This document shows positions 42,473 through 54,175 of a stretch of DNA of 64,000 bases, one piece after another. The notes beneath the pieces were generated by a model. The model ran no database searches. It saw only the letters and a list, made by a program, of their open reading frames with translations, and was not told the origin of the DNA. Origin of the DNA: Bog-793 sp963761425 (GTDB lineage: Bacteria > Actinomycetota > Acidimicrobiia > Acidimicrobiales > Bog-793); the NCBI GenBank assembly GCA_963761425.1, contig CAVXGQ010000003.1:173122-237121 (forward strand), written 5' to 3'. The first letter of the stretch is position 1, and the number at the start of each line of letters is the position of its first letter. Position numbers and translations under genes: made by a program.

Positions 42473-44764
42473 CTAGACGTCTCGATCGGCGGCGTCGCCG
42501 TTCGAAGCTGCGGCGGTCGCGGGACGCGGCTTTTTCCAACGGCGCCAACAGGACGGCCCGGCTCCGAGGACGACCAGGGTGGCGAGGGCGAGGGCGAACA
42601 GTTCCGGGTAGTAGGAGAAGGCTTGATACCGAAACTCCACGACGTGGGTTCCCGGGCCGACCCGGACGCCGACGTATGCCGGGGCGATCATCTCCGTCGG
42701 CTCCTCCTTGCCGTCGACGGTGACGGTCCACCCCGGGTCGTAACTCACCTTGAGCAGCACGACCGCCTTGCGGTAAGCGGTCACGGTGGCGGTCGCCTCG
42801 CCTTCGACGAGGTCGTCGGTCTCGCCGAGAACCCTTCCCGGCTTGCCCTTGAGATCTTTGGGGGAGACAACCGTCGGTCGGGCCGCTTGGCGGCCGTCGA
42901 AGGCCACCACCGGGTAGAGCCCCACCCAGGCAAGACCCGAGTCCACGAACGGCGCCGAGTCCACGCCCATGTAGGCCTTGTTCTCGATCAGGCCGGGACC
43001 GTAGGTGTCGACGACCTGGATGTAGCCGTTCCCGGGAAGGATCCAGAGTTGGTAGGGACCGGCGTGCTTCACGAGACGCGCACCCGGCGGCACCGCGTTG
43101 TGGCGCGCGGGCAGGATGAGGAATCGCACACCGAAGAGGGCATAGTCGGCGGGGTTTTGGTCGTCGAAATAGGCCTCGGGGTCGCTCATCAGCGAGGCGG
43201 TGCGATTGGTGAAGCCAATCTCGTCGACGTCGTCGTTCGCCAGGTACTCGGAGACCGGCACCAAGCCGACCCGGAAGTTCTCTCCCCATCCCGAAAAAGC
43301 CATTCCGGCGTAGACCCGCCCGCCACCCATGGCCTTGATGGTGGCGACCAGTCGATCGACCTGCCTCGCCGCGGTGGACGCCGAGCGCTGTGCGGTGATC
43401 AAGCTCGCATCGGCTGAATCGGTGCTGGCGATTTCGGTCCACAACGGGGCCATGGCCCCGACGACGAGGCCGGCGACCAGGACCCGGGCGACCACCAGAC
43501 GCCTTCCTTGGCCTAACCACTCCTGGATCCGGTGGTCGGACAGGCCACGAGCACCGGAAGCGACGAGCTGCCCCACTCGCACCACGCCGACCCCGGCGAG
43601 GAGAATCCCGCTCAGCTGGACCCCCGCGATGAACCGCCGGGCGAAGATGTCGCGGCTGCCCGGCAGCAAGTTGTAGAGGGAGCCAAAGGTCGCTCTGCCG
43701 AAAAAGAGCACGAGACTGGCGAGAAAGGCGAGTACGAGAGTGGTCGACTTGGGGTCGCGCCGCCACCGGACCAGGCAGGTGAGGAACCCGATTCCGGCGG
43801 CAATCGTGATGAGCGGGAACCGGCCGTAATCGAAGATCTGCCCGGTGAACAGCCAGCGCAAGATCTCTGGCGCACCGTAGGACCGGACGTCGGCACCTTT
43901 CTGTAGGAACTCATTGATCGCCGCCCAGTTGCTGTACACGACCAAGGGGACGATCGCCCAGGCGGCGAGGCAGAACCCGCCGACGCCCACGACGAAGGCC
44001 CGTTGAAGGCGTTCCATGAACCGAGACGGTTTGACGAGCACCCAGAGCGCCAGAGGGAGGAAGGCGAGGTAGCCGGTCTCGAAATGGAAGGCGGCGGTGA
44101 GGGCGACGAACAGCGCAGCAGCGAGGTAGTTACGGCTGTCGTGAACGGCCCGCCAGGAGAAACCCCAAGCGAGCGGCAGGGTCCACATCGCCCACTCCTG
44201 TGACCAGACCCCGAAGCCCTTCCACAGGTAGGCAATCTGCTCGTACCCGATGCCGGTGGTGCTGACGACGAAAGATGCCGCCAACGCGGCGAACGCCGAA
44301 TCCCAGCGAGACCAGCCAAAAAGCCTTCCGGCGAGATAGATGCTGACTGGCCAGGTAACGACGAGCAGATACAGCGTCAAGCTGAACGCCTGGTTGGCGC
44401 CGATGGCGAGTCCCAAGATCCCGGCGAGCGTCGCGCCGAGGCTCTGGTAGTGGAGGAACAAGGGCGATCCGAGTCCCAGATAGGGGAACCAACCGTCGAG
44501 CGGGAGATGTCCCGTTCGGATCTGACCGACGGCGTATCGGACCATTTCGGAGTGCATGGCGGAGTCGTTCAGGTGCGGCACGTACCGGATCTCGGCGCGC
44601 AACTCGATGGCACTGAAGACAATCGGCGCCAGAACGACGCCAATCGGCCCGAGACGAGCAAACCAGGTCGATCCCCGAACTGGAGCGGTACCTTCTCGGA
44701 CGAGCGGCTTCCGCCTGTCGAATGCTTGAACTTTCAGCCGATTGAGGGTCTCGACGAGCTTCAC
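42473..44764 (-). CDS. YfhO-like multi-spanning membrane protein
   Basis: A 763-residue protein with 10 to 12 membrane helices over residues 35-480 and a large outer C-terminal domain, then a last helix near residue 735 and a basic tail. Early loops have LRAEIRYVPHLNDSAMHSEM and GHLPLDGWFPYLGLGSPLFL, and the C-terminal domain has VLLKVSYDPGWTVTVDGKEE. This W-x-V-x-V-D-G-K block is the hallmark of YfhO/GT-C-type proteins that glycosylate teichoic acids or other envelope polymers. It fits with the two neighbouring glycosyltransferase genes. GTG start at 44764; TAGCGT lies ten bases upstream. Confidence 0.8.
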   Translation of the reverse strand: MKLVETLNRLKVQAFDRRKPLVREGTAPVRGSTWFARLGPIGVVLAPIVFSAIELRAEIRYVPHLNDSAMHSEMVRYAVGQIRTGHLPLDGWFPYLGLGSPLFLHYQSLGATLAGILGLAIGANQAFSLTLYLLVVTWPVSIYLAGRLFGWSRWDSAFAALAASFVVSTTGIGYEQIAYLWKGFGVWSQEWAMWTLPLAWGFSWRAVHDSRNYLAAALFVALTAAFHFETGYLAFLPLALWVLVKPSRFMERLQRAFVVGVGGFCLAAWAIVPLVVYSNWAAINEFLQKGADVRSYGAPEILRWLFTGQIFDYGRFPLITIAAGIGFLTCLVRWRRDPKSTTLVLAFLASLVLFFGRATFGSLYNLLPGSRDIFARRFIAGVQLSGILLAGVGVVRVGQLVASGARGLSDHRIQEWLGQGRRLVVARVLVAGLVVGAMAPLWTEIASTDSADASLITAQRSASTAARQVDRLVATIKAMGGGRVYAGMAFSGWGENFRVGLVPVSEYLANDDVDEIGFTNRTASLMSDPEAYFDDQNPADYALFGVRFLILPARHNAVPPGARLVKHAGPYQLWILPGNGYIQVVDTYGPGLIENKAYMGVDSAPFVDSGLAWVGLYPVVAFDGRQAARPTVVSPKDLKGKPGRVLGETDDLVEGEATATVTAYRKAVVLLKVSYDPGWTVTVDGKEEPTEMIAPAYVGVRVGPGTHVVEFRYQAFSYYPELFALALATLVVLGAGPSCWRRWKKPRPATAAASNGDAADRDV

Positions 44765-45057
44765 GCGAGATCCGACGCTACCCTCGACGGCTCAATCGGT
44801 GTGGGTTAAGTGAAAGGGCCAAGTTTCCCGGTCGGCTCTTCAGGCCGGGAAGGTCGGAATTCCGCTCCCGAAGAGGTGGCCGCGGGTCGCGGCGAACCTC
44901 ACCCTGTGGCTACGGTTCTCCTGGAAGGCTCGCACCGCCTTTGGTGGGTGGCTGAGGTGACGACCGCAGTCGTGGAGATGGACCGGTGCCTCCGACGGTT
45001 CCGACGCTGGTGCCGAAGATGCACCAATTTCCAATCACGCGGCACGACGACCTCCGT

Positions 45058-45666
45058 TCAGGAGATCTCCGAGATATCACCGTTGGTCCCGCGCCGGAAA
45101 AGCGGAAGGAACCCGAGAGACCGGACGAGACCGGCGTCGGGCCCGAGCGTCTCGCGCCAGGCCGAACCTTCGGTCGCGAGGACCCCGACCGCGATCGGGT
45201 TCGCCCCGGCGCGCCGAAGGAGGGCGAGTGCGGCGTGCACGGACGCCCCGGTCGAGATGACGTCGTCGACCAAGGCGACGTTCCTGCCGGCTAGGACGTC
45301 GACTCGATTGCGATCGAGGAGCAGTCGCTGGGTGCCGCCGGTCGTTATCGATCGGACCGGCTCGGAGAGCGCATCGACGAGATGGATCTTCGGGGTCTTT
45401 TGGAACACCAGGTAGTCGTCGATCTCCAGGGCTCGAACCACCTCGATGGCGATCGGGATGCCCATCGTGGCTACCGAGGCGACGACTTCCACGCCGAGCG
45501 GCTTGAGGAGGGCCGCGAGTTCCCGTCCGGCCGCCTCGGCGAAGTGCACACCCTGGTCGACACTGATCAGTAGGGCGATGGCGAGGTCGTCGGACACCGA
45601 CATCAGCGGCAGTGCGAGTTGTTGCGAGCCAATACGGGCCTGGTAGACGCCGAGGGGTGCAGTCAC
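45058..45666 (-). CDS. purine-type phosphoribosyltransferase
   Basis: A 202-residue type I PRTase. The PRPP-binding motif is NVALVDDVISTGASVHAALA; an earlier loop (VASVATMGIPIAIEVVRALE) and DYLVFQKTPKIHL resemble adenine/xanthine phosphoribosyltransferases, which salvage free purine bases. GTG at 45666 lacks a ribosome site. It ends 37 bases before endonuclease IV on the same strand would start its tail, so the two genes form one unit (endonuclease IV first). The exact base is not assignable. Confidence 0.85.
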   Translation of the reverse strand: MTAPLGVYQARIGSQQLALPLMSVSDDLAIALLISVDQGVHFAEAAGRELAALLKPLGVEVVASVATMGIPIAIEVVRALEIDDYLVFQKTPKIHLVDALSEPVRSITTGGTQRLLLDRNRVDVLAGRNVALVDDVISTGASVHAALALLRRAGANPIAVGVLATEGSAWRETLGPDAGLVRSLGFLPLFRRGTNGDISEIS

Positions 45667-45703
45667 CTCGTGATCGTGCCCCGTGGGTGTTGGAGATGCA
45701 ACA

Positions 45704-46606
45704 TCAGATGGCGGTGGGATCGGTGCGCCGTCTTCGGCGGGCGAGTCCCTCTACGAGGATCGACCGCGCGCGGGTCACGTCCTTGGCACGCGGTCCTGTG
45801 CCGGAACCGGGAACTTCGAGAACGACAGGAACCTGGTCGAGCCGGGGATGGCTGAGGAGGAGGCCGAGCGCCTCGGCCCCGATTTCTCCTTCACCGAGGT
45901 TCTCGTGCCGATCCCGATTCGTGCCGAGCGGAGCCTTGGAGTCATTGAGATGGATGCAGGCGAGCCGGTCGAGCCCGACCGTCCGGTCGAGGGCAGACAC
46001 GACCGCGTCGGCCTCCGTGGCGTCCCGGTAGGAAATCCCCGAAGCGAACAGGTGCTGGGTGTCGAGGCACATCCCGAGTCGGCGATCGCCCCGAGTGGCG
46101 GCGATGAGGTCGGCGAGCTCGTCGAAGGTGCGTCCCATCGTGCCGCCCGCCCCCGCCGCGTTCTCGAGAAGGAGCGGGCCGGACCCGGAGCCGGACCGCG
46201 CCTCGGCCTCGTCGAGCGCTGAGGAAAGCCGTGCCGCCACCGCCTCGGCCACGGTGGCGAAGCCACCCCCGCGGTGACTCCCGACGTGGACGATGACGCC
46301 GGAGGCACCGATTGCCGAGGCGGCAACGAGATTCTCGACCAGACAGGCCCGTGAACGCTCGGCGAGGTCGACATCAGGCGATGCCAGGTTGATGAGATAC
46401 GTCGCGTGACAAAAAGTCGCCCGCACCTTCGGGTCGGCCTGCTGTGCGGCGCGGTAGGCGTCGAGCTCAGCGGACGGGTGCGACGGGCTGTGCCACCGGC
46501 GCGGGTTCTGGGTGAAGATCTGGATGACGTCGGCGCCGAGCTCCCGGCCCCGTTCGAGCGCGGCCTCCAAGCCGCCCGCTGAACTGACGTGTGCGCCGAT
46601 GAGCAT
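45704..46606 (-). CDS. nfo: endonuclease IV (AP endonuclease)
   Basis: A 300-residue TIM-barrel enzyme that cuts DNA 5' to abasic sites in base-excision repair. It starts MLIGAHVSSAGGLEAALERG and includes FTQNPRRW, VIVHVGSHRGGG (zinc ligand His), LLLENAAGAGG (Glu), GMCLDTQHLFASG (Asp and His), CIHLNDSKAPLG, RHENLGEGEIG and LEVPG (Glu). All three-zinc-site motifs are present. ATG at 46606 has TACCGT six bases upstream (leaderless). It is divergent from miaB with 41 bases between the starts. Confidence 0.95.
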   Translation of the reverse strand: MLIGAHVSSAGGLEAALERGRELGADVIQIFTQNPRRWHSPSHPSAELDAYRAAQQADPKVRATFCHATYLINLASPDVDLAERSRACLVENLVAASAIGASGVIVHVGSHRGGGFATVAEAVAARLSSALDEAEARSGSGSGPLLLENAAGAGGTMGRTFDELADLIAATRGDRRLGMCLDTQHLFASGISYRDATEADAVVSALDRTVGLDRLACIHLNDSKAPLGTNRDRHENLGEGEIGAEALGLLLSHPRLDQVPVVLEVPGSGTGPRAKDVTRARSILVEGLARRRRRTDPTAI

Positions 46607-46612
46607 CCCAGG

Positions 46613-46618
46613 ACGGTA
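46613..46618 (-). promoter_or_regulatory. -10 box (TACCGT) of nfo
   Basis: TACCGT fits TANNNT and ends six bases before the nfo ATG on the minus strand. Confidence 0.4.
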
Positions 46619-46635
46619 CCCGCTTGGCGCGCGCC

Positions 46636-46641
46636 TAGCCT
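46636..46641 (+). promoter_or_regulatory. -10 box (TAGCCT) of miaB
   Basis: TAGCCT ends six bases before the miaB GTG at 46648, so the message would be leaderless. The nfo and miaB -10 boxes lie only 17 bases apart, on opposite strands. Confidence 0.45.
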
Positions 46642-46647
46642 TAGAGC

Positions 46648-48132
46648 GTGGCGCGCAAGTTCTTCATCCGCACCTTCGGTTGCCAGATGAACGAACACGA
46701 CTCCGAACGGATCGCCGCCGATCTCGTAGCCGACGGCTTCGAGCGGACCGGCGATCTCGAAGAGGCGGACGTCGTGGTCCTCAACACCTGCTGCATCCGC
46801 GAGAACGCCGAAACGAAGCTCTACGGCCATCTTGGACAGCTGAGGTCGCTCACCCTTCGCCGACCGGGTGTTCAGATCGCGGTGGGAGGCTGTCTCGCCC
46901 AGAAGGAGAAGGAGGCGATCCTCGCCCGGGCCCCCCATGTAACGGCGATCTTCGGTACGCACAACATCGGACGGGTGGGGCAGCTCCTGGACGAGGCCCG
47001 ACGTACCGATCGTCCGGTGGTCGAGATCCTCGAGGCGCCGGACGACGAAGATGATCCGTTCCCTCCCGCGCAATTCGTCCGACCGGATCTGCCTTACGCG
47101 GCGTGGGTGACGATCCAGGTCGGCTGCGACAACTCCTGCGCGTTCTGTGTCGTCCCGTCGGTGCGCGGACCCGAGCAGAGCCGCCCGTTCGGCGAGCTCG
47201 TCGAAGAGGTACGCAGTCTCGCTTCCCGTGGCACCTCCGAGGTGACGCTTCTCGGCCAGAACGTGAATTCCTACGGCCGGGACCTCACGCTCTGGCTGAA
47301 GAAGGCGCCGAGTTCGCGACCTGACGCAGTGCGGCTCGTTGGCGCGCGGTGGGTTAACGACGACAGCCGCGCCGTGCGGCCAGTGTTCGCTGACCTGTTG
47401 CGGCAGATCGGCGCGATCGAGGGAATCCGCCGTGTCCGGTTCACGAGCCCGCACCCCAAGGATCTCCGTCCCGAGACGATCGCCGCGATAGCGGAGACCG
47501 GCGCGGTTTGCGAGCAGCTCCATCTGCCCCTGCAGTCCGGGAGTGACCGTGTGCTGGCCGCGATGCGCCGCGGGTATACCGCGCAGCGCTACCTGGACCG
47601 GCTCGCCGCGGCTCGGGCCGCGATCCCCGAGCTGGCGGTGACGACCGATATCATCGTCGGCTTTCCGGGTGAGACCGACGACGAATTCGACGAGACGCTC
47701 GCGGTCGTCGCCGAGGCCGGTTTCGACAGCGCCTTCACCTTCATCTTCTCGCCAAGATCCGGAACGCGGGCGGCCGAGATGGTCGACGCCTTTGTCGACG
47801 CCGACACCGTCGCGGAGCGGTTTTCCCGGCTGAAGTCGGTGGTCGACCGCTCGGCCCTGCGGTGCAATCGGGCGCGGATCGGGCGTGTCGAGGAGGTCGT
47901 CGTGGAGGGTTCTTCGCGTAAGGACCCCGAGGTCCTTGCCAGCAGGACCCGGCAGGGCAAGCTCGTGCACTTTGGCGCTGGGAAGCTGCCCATGCCACCG
48001 GGCTCCTACGGCGCGGTCCGCGTGACCTCAGCCGGTCCGCACCATCTCGCCGGTGACCTGGTGTCCCGGGAAACCCCCGCCAAGTCGTCGCCGGAACCGA
48101 GGCCGATCTCCATCCCGTTGCGGGTGTCCTAG
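46648..48132 (+). CDS. miaB: tRNA-2-methylthio-N6-isopentenyladenosine synthase
   Basis: A 494-residue radical-SAM methylthiotransferase that adds the 2-methylthio group to i6A37 in tRNA. N-terminal UPF0004 domain: FIRTFGCQMNEHDSERIAAD, with the first cluster cysteines in GCQMN, NTCCIREN and VGGCLAQ. Radical-SAM cluster: GCDNSCAFCVVPSVRG (C-x3-C-x2-C). C-terminal TRAM domain: about residues 410-480. An about 25-residue stretch after NVNSYGRDL (residues about 213-238) is longer than in many MiaB proteins. GTG is the natural start and lies six bases after TAGCCT. Confidence 0.95.
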   Translation: MARKFFIRTFGCQMNEHDSERIAADLVADGFERTGDLEEADVVVLNTCCIRENAETKLYGHLGQLRSLTLRRPGVQIAVGGCLAQKEKEAILARAPHVTAIFGTHNIGRVGQLLDEARRTDRPVVEILEAPDDEDDPFPPAQFVRPDLPYAAWVTIQVGCDNSCAFCVVPSVRGPEQSRPFGELVEEVRSLASRGTSEVTLLGQNVNSYGRDLTLWLKKAPSSRPDAVRLVGARWVNDDSRAVRPVFADLLRQIGAIEGIRRVRFTSPHPKDLRPETIAAIAETGAVCEQLHLPLQSGSDRVLAAMRRGYTAQRYLDRLAAARAAIPELAVTTDIIVGFPGETDDEFDETLAVVAEAGFDSAFTFIFSPRSGTRAAEMVDAFVDADTVAERFSRLKSVVDRSALRCNRARIGRVEEVVVEGSSRKDPEVLASRTRQGKLVHFGAGKLPMPPGSYGAVRVTSAGPHHLAGDLVSRETPAKSSPEPRPISIPLRVS

Positions 48133-48211
48133 ACCCGATCGGCCTTCGATTCTCGCCAGCTACGGCGGGCACGAGGTCGTTTCCCCGACGGGATTCCATC
48201 GGGTCCGGACC

Positions 48212-48217
48212 TAGACT
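48212..48217 (+). promoter_or_regulatory. -10 box (TAGACT) of secA
   Basis: TAGACT ends eight bases before the secA GTG at 48226, suggesting a leaderless transcript. Confidence 0.45.
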
Positions 48218-48225
48218 GCCGCGTC

Positions 48226-50964
<2,739 letters not shown>

Positions 50965-50970
50965 ATCCCG

Positions 50971-52134
50971 ATGGCGCCCGCGGACCGCAGCGGGCCCCGT
51001 CCGAACACGGGGACCGAACCGACAGCGATCGCCGAGGAGCTCGACGCGCTCCGGGTCCGGCTCGACGCGGCGCGAACCTATCTGCGTCTTGACGAGGCGG
51101 TCGCCGAGATGGCGCGCCTGGAACCGGAGGTCGGGTCGCCCGATCTGTGGTCGGACCCCGAGCACGCCCGCTCGGTGACGAGCGCCTACGGTCGGATCCG
51201 GTCCGACGTCGAGGCTTTCCGGAGCCTCGCCGCAGCCCTCGACGACGCCACGGGGCTTCTCGAGGTGGCCCTGGCCGAGGGCCCGGACGCTCTCTCGTCG
51301 GTCGAGGGTGACCTCGCCGCCTCGGTCGCCGAGGTCGGGCGGGCGCTCGACGACCTCGAGCTGCACAGCCTGTTCTCCGGCGAACACGACGATCGCGACG
51401 CCGTCTGCGAGGTGCATGCCGGCGCCGGCGGCACGGATGCCCAGGACTGGGCGGAGATGATGCTCCGGATGTATCTCCGGTGGGCCGAGCGCCACAGCTT
51501 TTCGTGCGAGCTCGAGGAGGTGACGGCCGGCAAGGAGGCGGGGATCCTGTCGGCGACGTTCATCATCCGCGGCCGCCACGCCTACGGCCTGCTCACCGCG
51601 GAGCGCGGGGTACACCGGCTGGTGCGGATGTCGCCATTCGACTCCCAGCACCGCCGTCACACCAGCTTCGCGTCCCTGGAGGTGACGCCGTTCCTCGAGG
51701 ACCTGTCCGGCGAGGTGGAAATCGACGAGAAGGAGCTGCGGGTCGACACCTACCGGTCGTCGGGAGCGGGCGGACAGCACGTGAACGTGACCGACTCGGC
51801 GGTTCGCCTCACCCATCTGCCGACGGGGATCGTCGTCGCCGTGCAGAACGAGCGGAGCCAGCACCAGAACAAGGCCAAGGCGATGCAGATCCTCGCGGCC
51901 AAGCTCGCCGAGCGCCGGCGCGAGGAGCGCCGTCGCGAGCTCAGGAAGCTCGCCGGACCGCAGACCGAGATCGAGTGGGGGAATCAGATCCGTTCCTACG
52001 TTCTGGCGCCCTTCCAGCTCGTGAAGGACCTCCGCACGGACTACGAGACCGGGAACGTGGAGGCCGTGCTCGACGGGGACCTCGACGCCTTCATGCTTGC
52101 CTACCTGCGGTGGCGCCGAAGTGGCGGAACGTAA
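50971..52134 (+). CDS. prfB: peptide chain release factor 2
   Basis: A 387-residue RF2 that ends translation at UGA and UAA. The stop-codon reading motif S-P-F is in RMSPFDSQHRRHTSF, and the catalytic G-G-Q is in SSGAGGQHVNVTDSAVRL. No in-frame UGA or frameshift site appears in the 5' part: the frame is continuous from the ATG, so the autoregulatory frameshift of many RF2 genes is absent. The N-terminus is about 20 residues longer than usual (MAPADRSGPRPN). It stands six bases after secA and 214 bases before ftsE. Confidence 0.95.
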   Translation: MAPADRSGPRPNTGTEPTAIAEELDALRVRLDAARTYLRLDEAVAEMARLEPEVGSPDLWSDPEHARSVTSAYGRIRSDVEAFRSLAAALDDATGLLEVALAEGPDALSSVEGDLAASVAEVGRALDDLELHSLFSGEHDDRDAVCEVHAGAGGTDAQDWAEMMLRMYLRWAERHSFSCELEEVTAGKEAGILSATFIIRGRHAYGLLTAERGVHRLVRMSPFDSQHRRHTSFASLEVTPFLEDLSGEVEIDEKELRVDTYRSSGAGGQHVNVTDSAVRLTHLPTGIVVAVQNERSQHQNKAKAMQILAAKLAERRREERRRELRKLAGPQTEIEWGNQIRSYVLAPFQLVKDLRTDYETGNVEAVLDGDLDAFMLAYLRWRRSGGT

Positions 52135-52348
52135 CGGGTTCGTCGTTGCTTGTCACCCGTCCGACACGGGTCGACTGGTAGGGTGAACCGGAACTGGCGG
52201 CGCGGCCTTTATCGAGCGGGAGATGTTCCCGACGTGGCCGAGGGGCGGATGTAGAGCGTTCGCGTGTCGGCAGGAGGGTCGGTTCTGGGCGGCCGGTAAG
52301 GGCTAATCGAACGACCTGGCGTCGACGACAATCACGGGGAAGAGACTG

Positions 52349-53167
52349 ATGATCCGTTTCGAGGAGGTCACGAAGACCTACAAGGGATCGGTCACCGCGT
52401 TGCGGGACATCTCGCTTGACATCGATAAGGGCGAATTCGTGTTCTTGGTCGGGCCCTCGGGCTCGGGCAAGACGACGTTCCTGCGGCTGCTGTTGCGAGA
52501 GGAGATGCCGGATACCGGCAAGATCTGGGTGGCGGGCCGTGAGATCGGCGAGCTCTCGCCTTGGCAGGTGCCGTATCTGCGGCGCAATCTCGGCTGTGTC
52601 TTCCAGGATTTCCGCTTGCTGCCGAACAAGACCGTCTTCGAGAACGTCGCCTTCGCGCTCGAGGTGATCGGGCGCAACAAGTCAGTCGTGAAATCCCAGG
52701 TCGGTATCGTCCTCGACCTCGTCGGGCTGGGCGAGAAGACGGATCGGATGCCGGACGAGCTTTCCGGCGGCGAGCAGCAACGGGTGGCGATCGCCCGGGC
52801 CTTCGTCAACCGCCCGCTCGTTCTCATGGCCGACGAGCCGTCCGGGAATCTCGACCCGGCGACGAGCCAGGGGATCATGAAACTCCTCGACCGGATCAAC
52901 CGGACCGGGACGACGGTCGTCATGGCGACCCACGACGTCTCGATCGTCAATTCCATGCGCCGACGCGTGGTCGAGCTCGATCACGGCCGCATCGTTCGTG
53001 ACCAGGCCCGCGGGGTCTACGGCTACGCGAGCGAATTGTCCAACACCTCGTCGCGAGGGGTGCCCGCGGTGTCGCTCGTCGACGAGGGGGACCTCGCCGG
53101 TTCCGGCGAGAGCGAATCGGTCACCTCCCGCGTGGCGGCGGTGCGCGCCCGCCGGGGCAATCGGTAG
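52349..53167 (+). CDS. ftsE: cell-division ABC ATPase FtsE
   Basis: A 272-residue ATPase of the FtsEX complex, which controls peptidoglycan hydrolases at the division site. Walker A GPSGSGKTTFLR, Q-loop VFQDFRLLPNKTVFEN, signature LSGGEQQR, Walker B LMADEPSGNLDP and H-loop MATHDVSIV are all standard. The usual protein ends near residue 225. Here about 45 further residues (ARGVYGYASELSNTSSRGV onward, acidic then basic) form an apparently disordered tail. GGGGAAGAG stands about six bases before the ATG. ftsX starts eight bases after its stop, so both are in one operon. Confidence 0.95.
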   Translation: MIRFEEVTKTYKGSVTALRDISLDIDKGEFVFLVGPSGSGKTTFLRLLLREEMPDTGKIWVAGREIGELSPWQVPYLRRNLGCVFQDFRLLPNKTVFENVAFALEVIGRNKSVVKSQVGIVLDLVGLGEKTDRMPDELSGGEQQRVAIARAFVNRPLVLMADEPSGNLDPATSQGIMKLLDRINRTGTTVVMATHDVSIVNSMRRRVVELDHGRIVRDQARGVYGYASELSNTSSRGVPAVSLVDEGDLAGSGESESVTSRVAAVRARRGNR

Positions 53168-53175
53168 GGCCCGAG

Positions 53176-54063
53176 ATGGCGGTATCGCTCGACTACGTCG
53201 CCAAGGAGACGGCGTCGAACTTATGGCGCAACCGCGTCATGACCATCGCCGCGATCCTCACCGTCGCGGTCTCACTCTCACTGGTCGGGACGGCGTTGCT
53301 GCTCCGCCAAGCGGTGAAGAGCCAGTTCGTCCAGTGGTCGAACAACGTGAGCCTGGAGGTCTTCGTCGACGCCAACGCCACCCCGGGACAGCTGGCGTCG
53401 GTGCGGTCGCTCATCGAACGAACCCCCCAGATCACGAAGTTCTCCTACCTCGACCACCTGCAGTCCTACGACCAAGCCAAGGTGCTCCTCGCCAACGCGC
53501 CGACGGCGATCGCGGCGCTCACGCCGGCGATCACGCCGACGGTTTTTCGATGCCAGCTACAGAACCCGGGTGACGCCAAGGCGCTGTACAGCACCTTCAA
53601 GGTCGTCCCGGGCGTGTACGCGGTGGATTACCCGGCTCAGAGCATCCGGGTGATGCAGAAACTGGAAGGCGCGGCCCAGGTGATCCTCGTCGTGATCGCG
53701 CTGGTGCTCCTCGTCTCGTCGCTCGTGTTGATTCTGAACGCCATCCGCATGGCGATCTTCGCAAGACGGCGCGAGGTGGGGGTGATGAAGCTCGTCGGCG
53801 CCACGAACTGGTTCATCCGGGTCCCGTTCATGCTGGAAGGTCTGGTTCAGGGCCTGCTCGGCGCGGTGGTCGCGGTCTTCGTCGTGCTCCTCGCCAACTT
53901 CGGGGTCAGCTACCTCCACAGTCACTACAGCGTGCAGTTGTTCGCCCGGGCGGTGCTTTCGGCCCGTGACCTCTTCTTCACCGATCTCGTCGTCGTATTG
54001 TTCGGGGCCCTGATCGGCATCTTGGGGTCGTTCGTCGCCATCCGGCGCTTCCTCGACGTCTGA
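53176..54063 (+). CDS. ftsX: cell-division permease FtsX
   Basis: A 295-residue membrane partner of FtsE. A cytoplasmic start (YVAKETASNLWRNRVMT) leads into helix 1 (about residues 20-45). A large outer domain follows (EVFVDANATPGQLASVRSLI and onward), which in the family touches peptidoglycan hydrolases. Helices 2-4 lie at about residues 175-200, 225-255 and 270-290, with RRREVGVMKLVGATNWFIRV between helix 2 and 3. This is the normal layout. It is translated with ftsE (eight-base gap). Confidence 0.95.
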   Translation: MAVSLDYVAKETASNLWRNRVMTIAAILTVAVSLSLVGTALLLRQAVKSQFVQWSNNVSLEVFVDANATPGQLASVRSLIERTPQITKFSYLDHLQSYDQAKVLLANAPTAIAALTPAITPTVFRCQLQNPGDAKALYSTFKVVPGVYAVDYPAQSIRVMQKLEGAAQVILVVIALVLLVSSLVLILNAIRMAIFARRREVGVMKLVGATNWFIRVPFMLEGLVQGLLGAVVAVFVVLLANFGVSYLHSHYSVQLFARAVLSARDLFFTDLVVVLFGALIGILGSFVAIRRFLDV

Positions 54064-54132
54064 GGCGCCTCCGAGATCGCTCCCGGTGCGGCCCGGGTCG
54101 ATCGGTCCGGGCCCGCCGGACGAGGCCGCCAC

Positions 54133-54138
54133 TACGCT
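54133..54138 (+). promoter_or_regulatory. -10 box (TACGCT) upstream of the nucleotidyltransferase
   Basis: TACGCT ends seven bases before a GTG at 54146 that opens a nine-codon frame ending in the ATGA of the nucleotidyltransferase start. Confidence 0.35.
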
Positions 54139-54145
54139 TCGGGCG

Positions 54146-54175
54146 GTGACGGATCCGGGCGGTGGGCCGCGATGA
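54146..54175 (+). CDS. nine-codon leader ORF coupled to the nucleotidyltransferase
   Basis: GTG ACG GAT CCG and so on encode V-T-D-P-G-G-G-P-R and stop at TGA 54173-54175, which overlaps the ATG at 54172 by four bases. The GTG is where a transcript from TACGCT would begin. It could therefore act as a leaderless starter that delivers ribosomes to the real gene by coupling. Pattern-based only. Confidence 0.35.
   Translation: MTDPGGGPR

Noticed and set aside
47280..47360. Insertion in MiaB as a novel domain
   Set aside because: About 25 residues in a loop where related MiaB proteins also vary; probably lineage-typical.
50971..51080. Programmed frameshift in prfB
   Set aside because: The frame is continuous from the ATG; no in-frame UGA with a slippery CUU stretch is seen.
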